In this document: positions 45,320-53,224 of the stretch, in pieces
How the letters are laid out: the number at the start of each line of letters is the position of its first letter
Numbering within the stretch: position 1 is the stretch's first letter
Source of the DNA: Nonomuraea sediminis
GTDB lineage: Bacteria; Actinomycetota; Actinomycetes; Streptosporangiales; Streptosporangiaceae
Reading direction: 5' to 3'
Length of the DNA stretch: 64,000 nt
Assembly: GCF_018531495.1 (NCBI RefSeq)
Contig: NZ_JAHDTI010000007.1
Location: forward strand, 124,001-188,000
Notes under the pieces: model-generated
The model's input: the letters and a program-made list of their open reading frames with translations, nothing else
Databases searched by the model: none
Told to the model about the DNA's origin: nothing
Program-made: the position numbers and the translations under genes

Positions 45320-45334
45320 ATCGCCAATCGCGAT
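45320..45334. promoter_or_regulatory. Inverted repeat upstream of gntR
   Basis: Short perfect dyad ATCGC (45320-45324) and GCGAT (45330-45334) around CAATC, in the 72-base gap between the ABC operon and gntR. It could be a GntR self-operator, but the arms are short and it does not resemble the palindrome at 38147. Confidence 0.4.
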
Positions 45335-45382
45335 GTGACACCCTACTGTCGGGTGGTCGATCATCTGAAAGGCGAGACGTCG

Positions 45383-46054
45383 ATGACGGAGCCGTTGAAT
45401 CTTCCGGGTATCGGCGCGCGCCAGAACCTCCGGCAGACGGTCGCCGACGCGTTGCGGGCGGCGCTGGTGGCCGGGGAGATGCGCCCCGGCGTGCTCTACT
45501 CGGCGCCCGCCCTGGCCGCGCGCTTCCAGGTCTCGGCCACGCCCGTCCGCGAGGCCATGCTCGACCTGGCGAAAGAGGGCCTGGTCACGGCCGTGCGCAA
45601 CAAGGGTTTCCGGGTGGCGGACCTCTCGGACCGGGAGCTCGACGAGATCACCGAGCTCCGCGACCTGATCGAGGTCCCCACCGTGGCCAGGATCGCGGAA
45701 ACGGTTCCTGCCGAGCGGGTCCGCACGCTGCGCGGCAGGGCCGAGGCCATCGTCACCGCCGCCGAGCGGGGTGACGTGCTGGCTTACATCGAGGCGGATC
45801 AGGTCTTCCACCTGGAGCTGCTGGCGCTCGCGGGCAACGCCCACCTGCTCGGCGTGGTCCGCGACCTGCGGCACCGCTCACGGCTCTACGGCGTCTCCCG
45901 GCTGGCGGAGCGCGGCGAACTCGGCGACTCCGCCCGCGAGCACGTGCGGCTTCTTGACACCGTGGCCTCCGGCGACGCCGTCGCCGCGGCGTCCCTCATG
46001 CGCCACCATCTGCGCCACGTCCGCGGGATCTGGGCCGACCGGCCGGAACCGTGA
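45383..46054 (+). CDS. GntR family transcriptional regulator, FadR/FCD type
   Basis: 223 residues from ATG 45383 behind GAAAGGCGAG. The N-terminal winged helix has ALAARFQVSATPVREAMLDL, followed by LAKEGLVTAVRNKGFRVADL. The C-terminal all-helical FCD domain has the metal-site residues expected in FadR-like regulators (AYIEADQVFHLELLALAGN and the later MRHHLRHV), usually binding a small organic acid or amino-acid derivative. It is the terminal gene of the peptide-uptake operon and its likely regulator. Confidence 0.9.
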   Translation: MTEPLNLPGIGARQNLRQTVADALRAALVAGEMRPGVLYSAPALAARFQVSATPVREAMLDLAKEGLVTAVRNKGFRVADLSDRELDEITELRDLIEVPTVARIAETVPAERVRTLRGRAEAIVTAAERGDVLAYIEADQVFHLELLALAGNAHLLGVVRDLRHRSRLYGVSRLAERGELGDSAREHVRLLDTVASGDAVAAASLMRHHLRHVRGIWADRPEP

Positions 46055-46066
46055 ACCTCAGGCACC

Positions 46067-46089
46067 CGCTCGCCGTCGCGCGGCGAGCG
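46067..46089. terminator. Bidirectional hairpin terminator
   Basis: Perfect 9-bp arms CGCTCGCCG (46067-46075) and CGGCGAGCG (46081-46089) around TCGCG, in the 41-base gap between the convergent gntR (ends 46054) and beta-galactosidase (ends 46096) genes. Confidence 0.75.
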
Positions 46090-46095
46090 CTCGCC

Positions 46096-47850
46096 TTACT
46101 CCTCGGTGATACCCAGATCCGCCGAACCGCGCAGTTCGACCGCGTTCGTCGCCGAGCCGTGCAGCTCCAGCACGACGAGCTCGTTGCGCCCGGAACGCAG
46201 CACCGGCGCGGGGACGTACAGCGTCCCCTGCGGTCCGCGCGACCAGTACCGCCCGAGCGCGAAGCCGTTGATCCAGACGTGGCCCTTGGTCCAGCCGTCG
46301 GTCGCCAGGAACGCGTCCGCGGGTTCGTCGATCTCGAACTCGCCCCGGTGGAATGCGGGGCCGACCCGAGCCGCCGACGCGGAGAATCGCAGACCTGATT
46401 CCCAGCCGCTCTCCTCGAGCGGAAGCGCGGTCGTGATCCACGTGTCCAGGGCCGCGCCGTTGACGGTGACGTCGCCGATCAGACCCTTGCGATCGTGGAT
46501 CCCCTGACCGTAGTTCACCCGTCCCAGGTTCTCGACCAGCAGCTCCAGTACGGCCCCTGCCCGCGGCGCGACGAACGACATCGCGTGCTCGTGGTTCTCG
46601 CGCTCCAGCACGCCGACTGGTTGGCCGTCGATGAACACCTGGGCGCGATCCCGTACATCCTCGACGCGCAGTACGGCCGGACCAGCGTCAGGCAGTGAGG
46701 CCCGGTAGAGCACGAAGCCGAACGACTGGCCGATCTCCTCCATCGACAGCGGCCGGGACGCCCCGACGCCCGACCCGAAGAGCTCCGCGTGCTCCAACAA
46801 TCCGGCGGACTCCGTCAGCGAAACCCGTACCGGAGCGAGCTTGCGGCCCGGCGCGGGAATCGGCTCGTCCGGCACCGGCGCGTAGCGAGCGATCACCTCA
46901 CGGAACGCCGCATACTTGGCGGCCGGGTCGCCCGCCTCGTCCAGCGGCGCGTCGTAGTCGTACGACGTGACCGTCGGCCGATACGTGCCTTTGTCGTTGG
47001 CGCCGTTGCTGAATCCGAAGTTGGTCCCGCCGTGGAACATGTAGATGTTCACCGACGCGCCGGCCGCGAGGAGGCGGTCGAGGTCAGCCGCGGCGTCCTG
47101 GGTATCGCGGCCCTTGTGCACCGCACCCCAGCGGTCGAACCAGCCGATCCAGAACTCCGAGCACATCAGCGGTCCCGTCGGCTGGACCTCGCGCAATGCG
47201 GCCAGGCCGGCGTCCACGCGGCTGCCGAAGTTGACGGTGCGCAACACGCCGTCCAGACCGCCGCGCGCCAGATCAGCGGGCTGATCGCAGGTGAACAGAG
47301 GAACGTCGACGCCGCCGTCGCGCAGCAGCTTCGCGATGTGCTCCAGGTAATCGGTGTCGGAACCGTAGGCACCGTATTCGTTCTCCACCTGTACGGCCAG
47401 CACCGGACCGCCACGGCTGCCGAAGTACGGCGAGATCAGTGGCAGCAGGGCGTCGAAGTACTCTTCGACAGCCGCGAGGAAGACAGGATCGCAGCTGCGC
47501 ATCGCGATTCCCTCTTGCGCCAGCAGCCATGACGGCAGGCCGCCGCCTTCCCACTCGGCGCAGATGTACGGGCCGGGGCGGACGAGGACTCTCAGACCCT
47601 CCGCCGCAGCCAGTTCCAGGAAGCGAGTCAGGTCGAGGATTCCGTCTGTGCGGAATCCGCCGCGCCGGGGCGCGTGCAGGTTCCATGGGACGTAGGTCTC
47701 GACCGTGTTCAGCCCCATCAGGCGCGCTTTGCGCAGCCGGTCGGCCCACTGGTCGGGGTGGATCCGGAAGTAGTGGATCCCGCCGGAGATGATGCGGAAC
47801 GGCTCGCCGTCGAGACGGAATCCGTCCTCGGCGATGTCCAGTCCAGGCAT
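46096..47850 (-). CDS. Family 35 glycoside hydrolase, beta-galactosidase
   Basis: 584 residues. It has the GH35 TIM-barrel with ISGGIHYFRIHPDQWADRLR near residue 20, the acid/base glutamate E158 in VENEYGAYG, and the nucleophile E232 in LMCSEFWIGWFD. C-terminal beta-sandwich domains follow (VFIDGQPVGVLERENHEHAM; GHVWINGFALGRYWSRGPQG). There is no signal peptide, so it acts in the cytoplasm on beta-galactosides brought in by the adjacent ABC transporter. It is the last gene of the sugar operon, 94 bases after the MalG-like permease. Confidence 0.95.
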   Translation of the reverse strand: MPGLDIAEDGFRLDGEPFRIISGGIHYFRIHPDQWADRLRKARLMGLNTVETYVPWNLHAPRRGGFRTDGILDLTRFLELAAAEGLRVLVRPGPYICAEWEGGGLPSWLLAQEGIAMRSCDPVFLAAVEEYFDALLPLISPYFGSRGGPVLAVQVENEYGAYGSDTDYLEHIAKLLRDGGVDVPLFTCDQPADLARGGLDGVLRTVNFGSRVDAGLAALREVQPTGPLMCSEFWIGWFDRWGAVHKGRDTQDAAADLDRLLAAGASVNIYMFHGGTNFGFSNGANDKGTYRPTVTSYDYDAPLDEAGDPAAKYAAFREVIARYAPVPDEPIPAPGRKLAPVRVSLTESAGLLEHAELFGSGVGASRPLSMEEIGQSFGFVLYRASLPDAGPAVLRVEDVRDRAQVFIDGQPVGVLERENHEHAMSFVAPRAGAVLELLVENLGRVNYGQGIHDRKGLIGDVTVNGAALDTWITTALPLEESGWESGLRFSASAARVGPAFHRGEFEIDEPADAFLATDGWTKGHVWINGFALGRYWSRGPQGTLYVPAPVLRSGRNELVVLELHGSATNAVELRGSADLGITEE

Positions 47851-47944
47851 GCCTGTGGTGCTCCTCGTTTGGTTGCTTCGAGTTCTTGGGGGCCGTCCAG
47901 ATCAGACCGGCACGCCCTGGTCGTTCCACTTCCGAGTGATCGTT

Positions 47945-48790
47945 CTAACCCTTGAGGCCGCTGGTGGCGATGCCTTCGACGATGTAGCGCTGTGCGACGA
48001 GGAACATGACGACGAGCGGCGCGATGGTCACGACGGCTCCGGCGAACAGTCCCGGAAGGTTGATGGTCTGGGCGGTGAGGAAGTTCGACAGCGCGATCTG
48101 CGCTGTCCACGACCCTGGGTCCTGTCCGATGACCAGCGGCCACAGGAAGGCGTTCCAGCTGTCGATGAACGCCAGCGCTCCGAGCGAGGCCAGCATCGCG
48201 ACGGAGCTGGGGAGCGCGATCCGCCGGTAGAGCCCGAACCAGCCGAGGCCGTCCAGGCGGCCGGCTTCTTCAAGTTCCCTGGGGAAGCGCAGGTAGAAGT
48301 TGCGGAACAGCAGTACCGCGAAGGGGTTGAACAGGCCGGGCGCGATGATGCCCCACAAAGTGTTCACCCCGCCGAGTGACCCTACGACGACGAACGTCGG
48401 GACGAATGTCGCCGAGCCCGGAATCATGAGGGTGCCGACGACGAACGCCAGCAGGATTCCGCGCCCTGGCACAGGAAGCCGCGCGAAGGCGTATCCGGCC
48501 GCCGAGGCGAACAGCGTCGAGAGCGGCGCGGTGATCGCCGCGACGATCAGTGAGTTTCTCAGGCCGTCCGCCATCGGCACACTCGGGTCGGTGAACAGGG
48601 AGGTGAAGTTGTCCCACTGCATGGAGGACGGCCACCATGCCCAGTGTGGTGACGTGATCTCCCGGGAGTCCATCAGGGAGTTGCGGAGCATGAGGTAGAA
48701 CGGCGCCAGGAAGATCAGGGTGACCACGCCGATGAGCGCGCTGCGGGCCGATACCCGCAGGGTGCGGGTCAGTGGGTGCACGGTGGTCAC
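47945..48790 (-). CDS. Sugar ABC transporter permease, MalG-like (CUT1)
   Basis: 281 residues from GTG 48790, overlapping the other permease gene by GTGA. Six helices; the EAA loop is ELEEAGRLDGLGWFGLYRRI near residue 185. The N-terminal LTLIFLAPFYLMLRNSLMD-like segment (VVTLIFLAPFYLMLRNSL) and LIPGSATFVPTF-type stretch are typical of carbohydrate CUT1 permeases. It pairs with the MalF-like protein. No ATPase gene is in the cluster, so a shared MsiK-type ATPase encoded elsewhere is presumably used, as is common in actinobacteria. Confidence 0.92.
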   Translation of the reverse strand: MTTVHPLTRTLRVSARSALIGVVTLIFLAPFYLMLRNSLMDSREITSPHWAWWPSSMQWDNFTSLFTDPSVPMADGLRNSLIVAAITAPLSTLFASAAGYAFARLPVPGRGILLAFVVGTLMIPGSATFVPTFVVVGSLGGVNTLWGIIAPGLFNPFAVLLFRNFYLRFPRELEEAGRLDGLGWFGLYRRIALPSSVAMLASLGALAFIDSWNAFLWPLVIGQDPGSWTAQIALSNFLTAQTINLPGLFAGAVVTIAPLVVMFLVAQRYIVEGIATSGLKG

Positions 48791-49788
48791 TCCTCGCTCT
48801 TGCCGAAGCCGGTGATTCGGCCCTGGATCAACGTCACGGCCACGATGAGGCCGGTGAGCACGAATGCGCCCGCCGAACCGAGGCCGTAGTTCTGGTCCTG
48901 CATCGCCACGTCGTAGAGGTAGACCAGGGGTGGTTTGACAGCTGTCGCGGCGCCGCTGGTCGCACCTCCCCCTCCGGTGAACAGGTTGTAGAACTCGTCG
49001 AACGCCTGGAACGCGGCGATGAACAGCAGCATGAGGACCGCGACCGAGGTGTTGCGCAGCATCGGCAGCGTGATCCGGCGCAGGAGGCGCCAGCCGCTCG
49101 CGCCGTCGAGTGAGGCCGCCTCGTAGACCTCGCGGGGGATGCCCTGGAGTCCGGCCAGGAAGAGGACCATGAAGAATCCGACCTGGAGCCACAGCCGTAG
49201 GGTGACGATCACAACCCAGTACAGCGGCGGGCTCTGCGTCTGGAGCCATGGTGTCGCGCTCATGCCGAACCAGCCGCCGATCGTGTTGGCGACGCCGCCT
49301 GGAAGGCCGTTGAACATGGACATCTTCCACAGCAGCGACGCCGCCACATACGACACCGCCGCCGGGATCAGGAAGCTGGTCCTGAACAGGGCTCTGCCCC
49401 GCCGGATGCGGTGGACCAGCAGGGCCAGGCCGAGCGAGGCGGCGAACGTCACCGGCACGATGAACAGGGTGAACAGCAGGATCTGGGTGATGGACTTCCG
49501 GAAGTCGGGGTCGCCGAGGAGCTGGGAGTAGTTGGCGAACCCGACCCAGTCGCCCAGGGAGATCGTACGGTCCGCCTTGGAGAAGCTGAGCAGGAAGCTC
49601 CAGCCGATGGCGAGGTACTTGAAGACCCCGATCCCGATCAGGACCGGGGCGGTCATCAAGGCGAAGACTCCCACGGCCCGCCAGTCGATGCGCCGGCGCC
49701 GGGCCATCGTCGAGGCGGTGCCCCGCGACCGGGTCGCGGGGCTCCCTGAGCCCGTCGGCGGCAGCGTCGCCTTCGGTGCCGTGTCCAT
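48787..49788 (-). CDS. Sugar ABC transporter permease, MalF-like (CUT1)
   Basis: 333 residues. A cytoplasmic N-terminus of about 35 residues precedes six or more helices; the EAA loop is EVYEAASLDGASGWRLLRRI near residue 223. FKYLAIGWSFLLSFSKADRT near residue 55 is typical of MalF-like permeases. ATGA overlap with the substrate-binding gene upstream and GTGA overlap with the MalG-like gene downstream make a tightly coupled unit. Confidence 0.92.
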   Translation of the reverse strand: MDTAPKATLPPTGSGSPATRSRGTASTMARRRRIDWRAVGVFALMTAPVLIGIGVFKYLAIGWSFLLSFSKADRTISLGDWVGFANYSQLLGDPDFRKSITQILLFTLFIVPVTFAASLGLALLVHRIRRGRALFRTSFLIPAAVSYVAASLLWKMSMFNGLPGGVANTIGGWFGMSATPWLQTQSPPLYWVVIVTLRLWLQVGFFMVLFLAGLQGIPREVYEAASLDGASGWRLLRRITLPMLRNTSVAVLMLLFIAAFQAFDEFYNLFTGGGGATSGAATAVKPPLVYLYDVAMQDQNYGLGSAGAFVLTGLIVAVTLIQGRITGFGKSEE

Positions 49789-51065
49789 CAGACCTTCTGC
49801 TTGTCGATCTCGGGCTGGGCCTTCGCGGCAGCGGCGGTCAGCAGAGCCGCGACATCACCCTGCCCGGTCATCGCCTTGGCGGCTGCGGCGTCGAACACGC
49901 TGCTGACCGCGCTGGACCAGGTGTTCGGGTTCGACTTGCCGTACTTGGCGGCAAGGTCCACGGCGTCCTTGGCACTACCGGCCTGCAGCTTGTCGGCCGT
50001 GGCCGCGACGGTCTTGCGCGGGGGGACGTGGAGGCCGTAGCTCTGGTTGAAGTCCTTCTGCAGGTCGGTCTGCGAGATCCACAGCCACTGCACGTACTTC
50101 TTCGCGGCCTCGACGTTCTTGCCCTTCGCGTTGACCAGGCTGGCCCAGCCACCGATGCGGACCACCGGATTGCCGCCGGCCTTCAGGGCGGGCCACGGGG
50201 CCACACCGAAGTCGTCGCCGAGTCCCTTCTGCATGTCCGGCATCGACCACAGGCCGGCCCACTGCATCGCGGCAGCGTTCTGGGTCAGGGCCGCGGCGTC
50301 CCACCAGTCGGTGGTGAAGCCGAGCAGCAGTGACTTGTCGTCATGCAGCCGCTTGACCGCGGTCACAGCCTCGATGGCCTGCGGGGATGCGAAGGCGGCC
50401 TTGCCGTCGGCGATCAGTTCGCCGCCGTTGGACCAGATCGCGTTGCCGGGTGCGTTGCCGACGCCGTCGTTGCCGATGAACAGGCCCTTGGCGTCCTTGG
50501 TGGTGAGCGCCTTGGCCGCGTCGGCGAGCTCGGCGAGGGTGGTCGGAACCTTGATACCGGCCTTGTCCAGGACACTCTTGCGGTAGTAGAGCATCATGAC
50601 GTCGTCGACCTGCTTGATGCCGTAGATCTTGCCGCCGGCGCTGAGGTAGTCGAGGTTGGTGGTGCTGAAGTCCGACTTGGTGTCGCCGTACAGGTCGTCG
50701 AGTGCGGCGATCTGGCCGCTCTGGATCAGTCCGGTGTTGAAGTCGCCGATCTCGAACACGTCGGGCGCGTCGGCGGTCAGCAGCGACGAGTTCAGCTTCG
50801 TCCCGTAGTCGCCTGGAATCCAGGTGACCTTGACGGCGATGTCGGGGTTGGCCTTGGTGAAGGCGGCGGCATAGCGAGTCACGGCCTGCTGCGTCCCGGC
50901 CTCGCCGTAGGCGTGGTACCAGACGTTCAGGGTGGTCTTCGCGGCGCTGGTGGTGGCGGTGCCGCCCATCGGGTTGCTGCTGCACGCGGTGACGGCACCG
51001 GCGACGAACAGTAGCGAGCCTCCGAGGAATCCTCGTCGGCTAAGGTGTGCGTTGCGTGTGCTCAT
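49788..51065 (-). CDS. Extracellular sugar-binding lipoprotein with Tat-type signal
   Basis: 425 residues from ATG 51065 with GAAAGGACGCGAA upstream. The signal peptide has a twin arginine (SRRGFLGG, R10-R11) and a lipobox ending at C28 (GAVTAC), indicating a folded lipoprotein exported by Tat. The mature part is a family 1 sugar-binding protein (TTLNVWYHAYGEAGTQQAVT; VTWIPGDYGTKLNSSLLTAD; AMQWAGLWSMPDMQKGLGDD). Given the cytoplasmic GH35 enzyme in the same operon, its ligand is probably a beta-galactoside. The ROK repressor gene lies 96 bases upstream on the same strand. Confidence 0.92.
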   Translation of the reverse strand: MSTRNAHLSRRGFLGGSLLFVAGAVTACSSNPMGGTATTSAAKTTLNVWYHAYGEAGTQQAVTRYAAAFTKANPDIAVKVTWIPGDYGTKLNSSLLTADAPDVFEIGDFNTGLIQSGQIAALDDLYGDTKSDFSTTNLDYLSAGGKIYGIKQVDDVMMLYYRKSVLDKAGIKVPTTLAELADAAKALTTKDAKGLFIGNDGVGNAPGNAIWSNGGELIADGKAAFASPQAIEAVTAVKRLHDDKSLLLGFTTDWWDAAALTQNAAAMQWAGLWSMPDMQKGLGDDFGVAPWPALKAGGNPVVRIGGWASLVNAKGKNVEAAKKYVQWLWISQTDLQKDFNQSYGLHVPPRKTVAATADKLQAGSAKDAVDLAAKYGKSNPNTWSSAVSSVFDAAAAKAMTGQGDVAALLTAAAAKAQPEIDKQKV

Positions 51066-51161
51066 TTCGCGTCCTTTCTTCGATGGGGGATGACGCGCCC
51101 CAGCCGGCGTCTTCCGGAGATTGCTTGCAGGCATTGGAGGACGCCGGTCAGGGGCGTGGGC

Positions 51162-52376
51162 TTACGCGCGGTGGGTCAGCGCGCGCGCGTGGTGGGTGCG
51201 GACCTGTGGGAACAGGGCCCTGAGACTGACCGCGGCGGCGCCGCGGGCCCACTCCTCGAACGGGAGCGGACGGATGAAGACCGGAGCCTGAGCGGCGGCT
51301 CCGAAAGCGTGTGCCGCGAACGACGCCCAGATGCGCTCCTCGAACAGGTCGTAGGTGTCGAGCCCTTCGCCGGAGACCACGATCCGCTCGGGGCCGGCGA
51401 TGTTGACCATCGCCGCCACCGCGAGCCCGATGGCGGTGCCCGCCTTGGCGAAGACCTCCTTCACCGCCTCGTCGCCCGCTCGCGCTCGCTCCACGGCGCG
51501 TCCGAAGGTCATGTCGGCCTCACCGGACGCGGTCCGCGCCGCCGCCAGTATCGCTCCGGTCGTGGCGACGGTCTCGACGCAGCCCTGATTGCCGCAGCGG
51601 CAAAGGGCGCCGTCCGGATCGACGCAGATGTGCCCGATCTCCCCGGCCACGCCGAAGCCCCCGGTGAGGAGACGGCCGTCGACGACGATGCCGCAGCCGA
51701 TGCCGGCCCCGACGGTGACGAGGGCGAACGAGTCGGTCCCCACCCCTTCGCCGAACCAGTGCTCGGCGACGGTGAGCGCCTTGACGTCGTTCTCGACGGC
51801 GACGCTGAGCCCGGTCGCCTCGGCGGCGAGTTGTCCGATCGGGACGTCGCGCCAGCCGAACCTGGCCGACAACCGGACCAGCCCCCGGGCCCTGTCCACG
51901 TCCCCCGAGATGGCGATGCCGAGATTCCTGGTCCGCGCGCGGTAGTCAGGCCCGGCGTCCAGCAGCTCGTCAACCAGGGCCGCCAGCTCGACGACCACCG
52001 CCTCGGGGCTGCGGTCAGGCAGCGGACGCCGTACAGACACCCGAACCTGAGCCTGAAGGTCGCAGAGGACTCCGACGATCTCGTCGACGAGGTCATCGGT
52101 GGTGACCTTCACGCCGACGAAATACTCACGCTCAGCGGTGACGGCCAGGGGACTGACCGGACGGCCTGACCCTGGAGCAGTGCGCTCGGAGGCGAGCTCG
52201 TGCAGGTACCCGGCGTCGAGGAGCGGCCGCGCAGCCTTGGTGACGGCGGTCGACGACAGGTCGAGACGGCGCGCCATCTCCACCCGGCTGAGCGGGCCTT
52301 CTGTGAGTAAGAGGGCCAGGACGGCGGACGCGGCTGGGGTCGCCGCCAGCGTCTTGGCTGTCGGTTCTTGTAACAC
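51162..52376 (-). CDS. ROK family transcriptional repressor
   Basis: 404 residues from GTG 52376. An N-terminal winged helix (GPLSRVEMARRLDLSSTAVT) is followed by a sugar-kinase-like ROK domain with the zinc motif GHICVDPDGALCRCGNQGCV (His plus CxCGxxGCxE), a phosphate loop (ALVTVGAGIGCGIVVDGRLL) and a catalytic-type aspartate region (AVENDVKALT). It is a NagC/XylR-like sugar-responsive repressor of the following transporter and GH35 genes. A palindrome lies 21-43 bases upstream of its start. Confidence 0.93.
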   Translation of the reverse strand: MLQEPTAKTLAATPAASAVLALLLTEGPLSRVEMARRLDLSSTAVTKAARPLLDAGYLHELASERTAPGSGRPVSPLAVTAEREYFVGVKVTTDDLVDEIVGVLCDLQAQVRVSVRRPLPDRSPEAVVVELAALVDELLDAGPDYRARTRNLGIAISGDVDRARGLVRLSARFGWRDVPIGQLAAEATGLSVAVENDVKALTVAEHWFGEGVGTDSFALVTVGAGIGCGIVVDGRLLTGGFGVAGEIGHICVDPDGALCRCGNQGCVETVATTGAILAAARTASGEADMTFGRAVERARAGDEAVKEVFAKAGTAIGLAVAAMVNIAGPERIVVSGEGLDTYDLFEERIWASFAAHAFGAAAQAPVFIRPLPFEEWARGAAAVSLRALFPQVRTHHARALTHRA

Positions 52377-52396
52377 GGGTGAAACCTAGGAGGGAA

Positions 52397-52419
52397 TCAA
52401 TAACTTAGTCAAGTATTGA
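52397..52419. promoter_or_regulatory. ROK-type operator upstream of the repressor
   Basis: 23-bp imperfect palindrome with outer arms TCAATA (52397-52402) and TATTGA (52414-52419), AT-rich in a GC-rich background. It lies between the ROK repressor start (52376) and the divergent GH38 remnant (52484). ROK repressors bind AT-rich dyads of this size, so this is probably the autoregulatory site. Confidence 0.65.
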
Positions 52420-52483
52420 ATCGCGATGCCACGCGAACCTACACTCCGGTAACCGCCGCCACCCCCGGAAAAGAGCCACCGCG

Positions 52484-53203
52484 TTGACACTTCGCATCGA
52501 CTCGATCCAGAGCACCGACCTGTTCGTCGGATCGCGGGACCATCCGCTCCAGGTTCTGCGGGTCTCGGTTTCCGGCGTCCGGCATGGAGTATCGGTCGAG
52601 ATCTCGGTACGGGGCGCGGCCACCGGCACGTTGACCGCCCTGGGCGACTCGGGTCCGTTCGAGGTTCCTGTCGAGTGTCACGAGCCCGAGGGGGCCGAGG
52701 TCGCCGTCTCGGTGGAGGTCGTGGCCGGCGACGAGCGCGTGAGCCGCGACGCCGACTACTGCTTCGTCCTGGCCGAGGTCGACTACCTCAAGCCCTATTG
52801 GGACGCCTATCCCGAGGACCGCGCCACGATCCGCGCCCTGCTCGCCGAGGGCCGGCTGGAGCTGATGGGCGGGATGTACAACGAGCCGTCCACCAACCTG
52901 ACCGGGGCCGAGAGCACCATTCGCAATGCCGTGTACGGGATCGGGTTCCAGAACGACGTCGTCGGCGGCGATCCGGCCACGGCTATCAGCCCATCTCCCG
53001 ACCACTGGTTCGAACTCGGTGAAATCCAGGCCGACGACGACGCCTCAGCCTTGTGGGCGATCCGAGGCGCGCTCGTCCACGCCGAGCAACGCAGGGTCTT
53101 CGCACTGTGGACGAGCGCGCAGATTGCGGACCATGTCCGCCTGATGCCTGGCTTCGAACACCCTGCGGACATCCATCAGCCCGACAGCACCCACCACCAC
53201 TGA
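52484..53203 (+). pseudogene. Collapsed GH38 alpha-mannosidase remnant
   Basis: A 239-residue frame from a TTG start. Residues 1-85 match the N-terminal beta-domain of actinobacterial GH38 proteins (LRIDSIQSTDLFVGSRDHPL). The next part jumps directly to DADYCFVLAEVDYLKPYWDA and RALLAEGRLELMGGMYNEPS, then TNLTGAESTIRNAVYGIGFQ, which in full GH38 enzymes lies after a metal-binding histidine/aspartate segment; that segment is missing. After VVGGDPATA the sequence no longer matches GH38 and ends after about 70 unrecognised residues, where an intact enzyme would continue for roughly 800. It cannot have mannosidase activity. Two in-frame deletions are the simplest explanation; an assembly artefact is possible. 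Confidence 0.7.
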
Positions 53204-53224
53204 CCCCCCACCCGAGGTGTTCCT

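Noticed and set aside
45335..45382. Earlier start for the GntR regulator
   Set aside because: No ribosome-binding site; the extra residues are not typical, while ATG 45383 is well placed.
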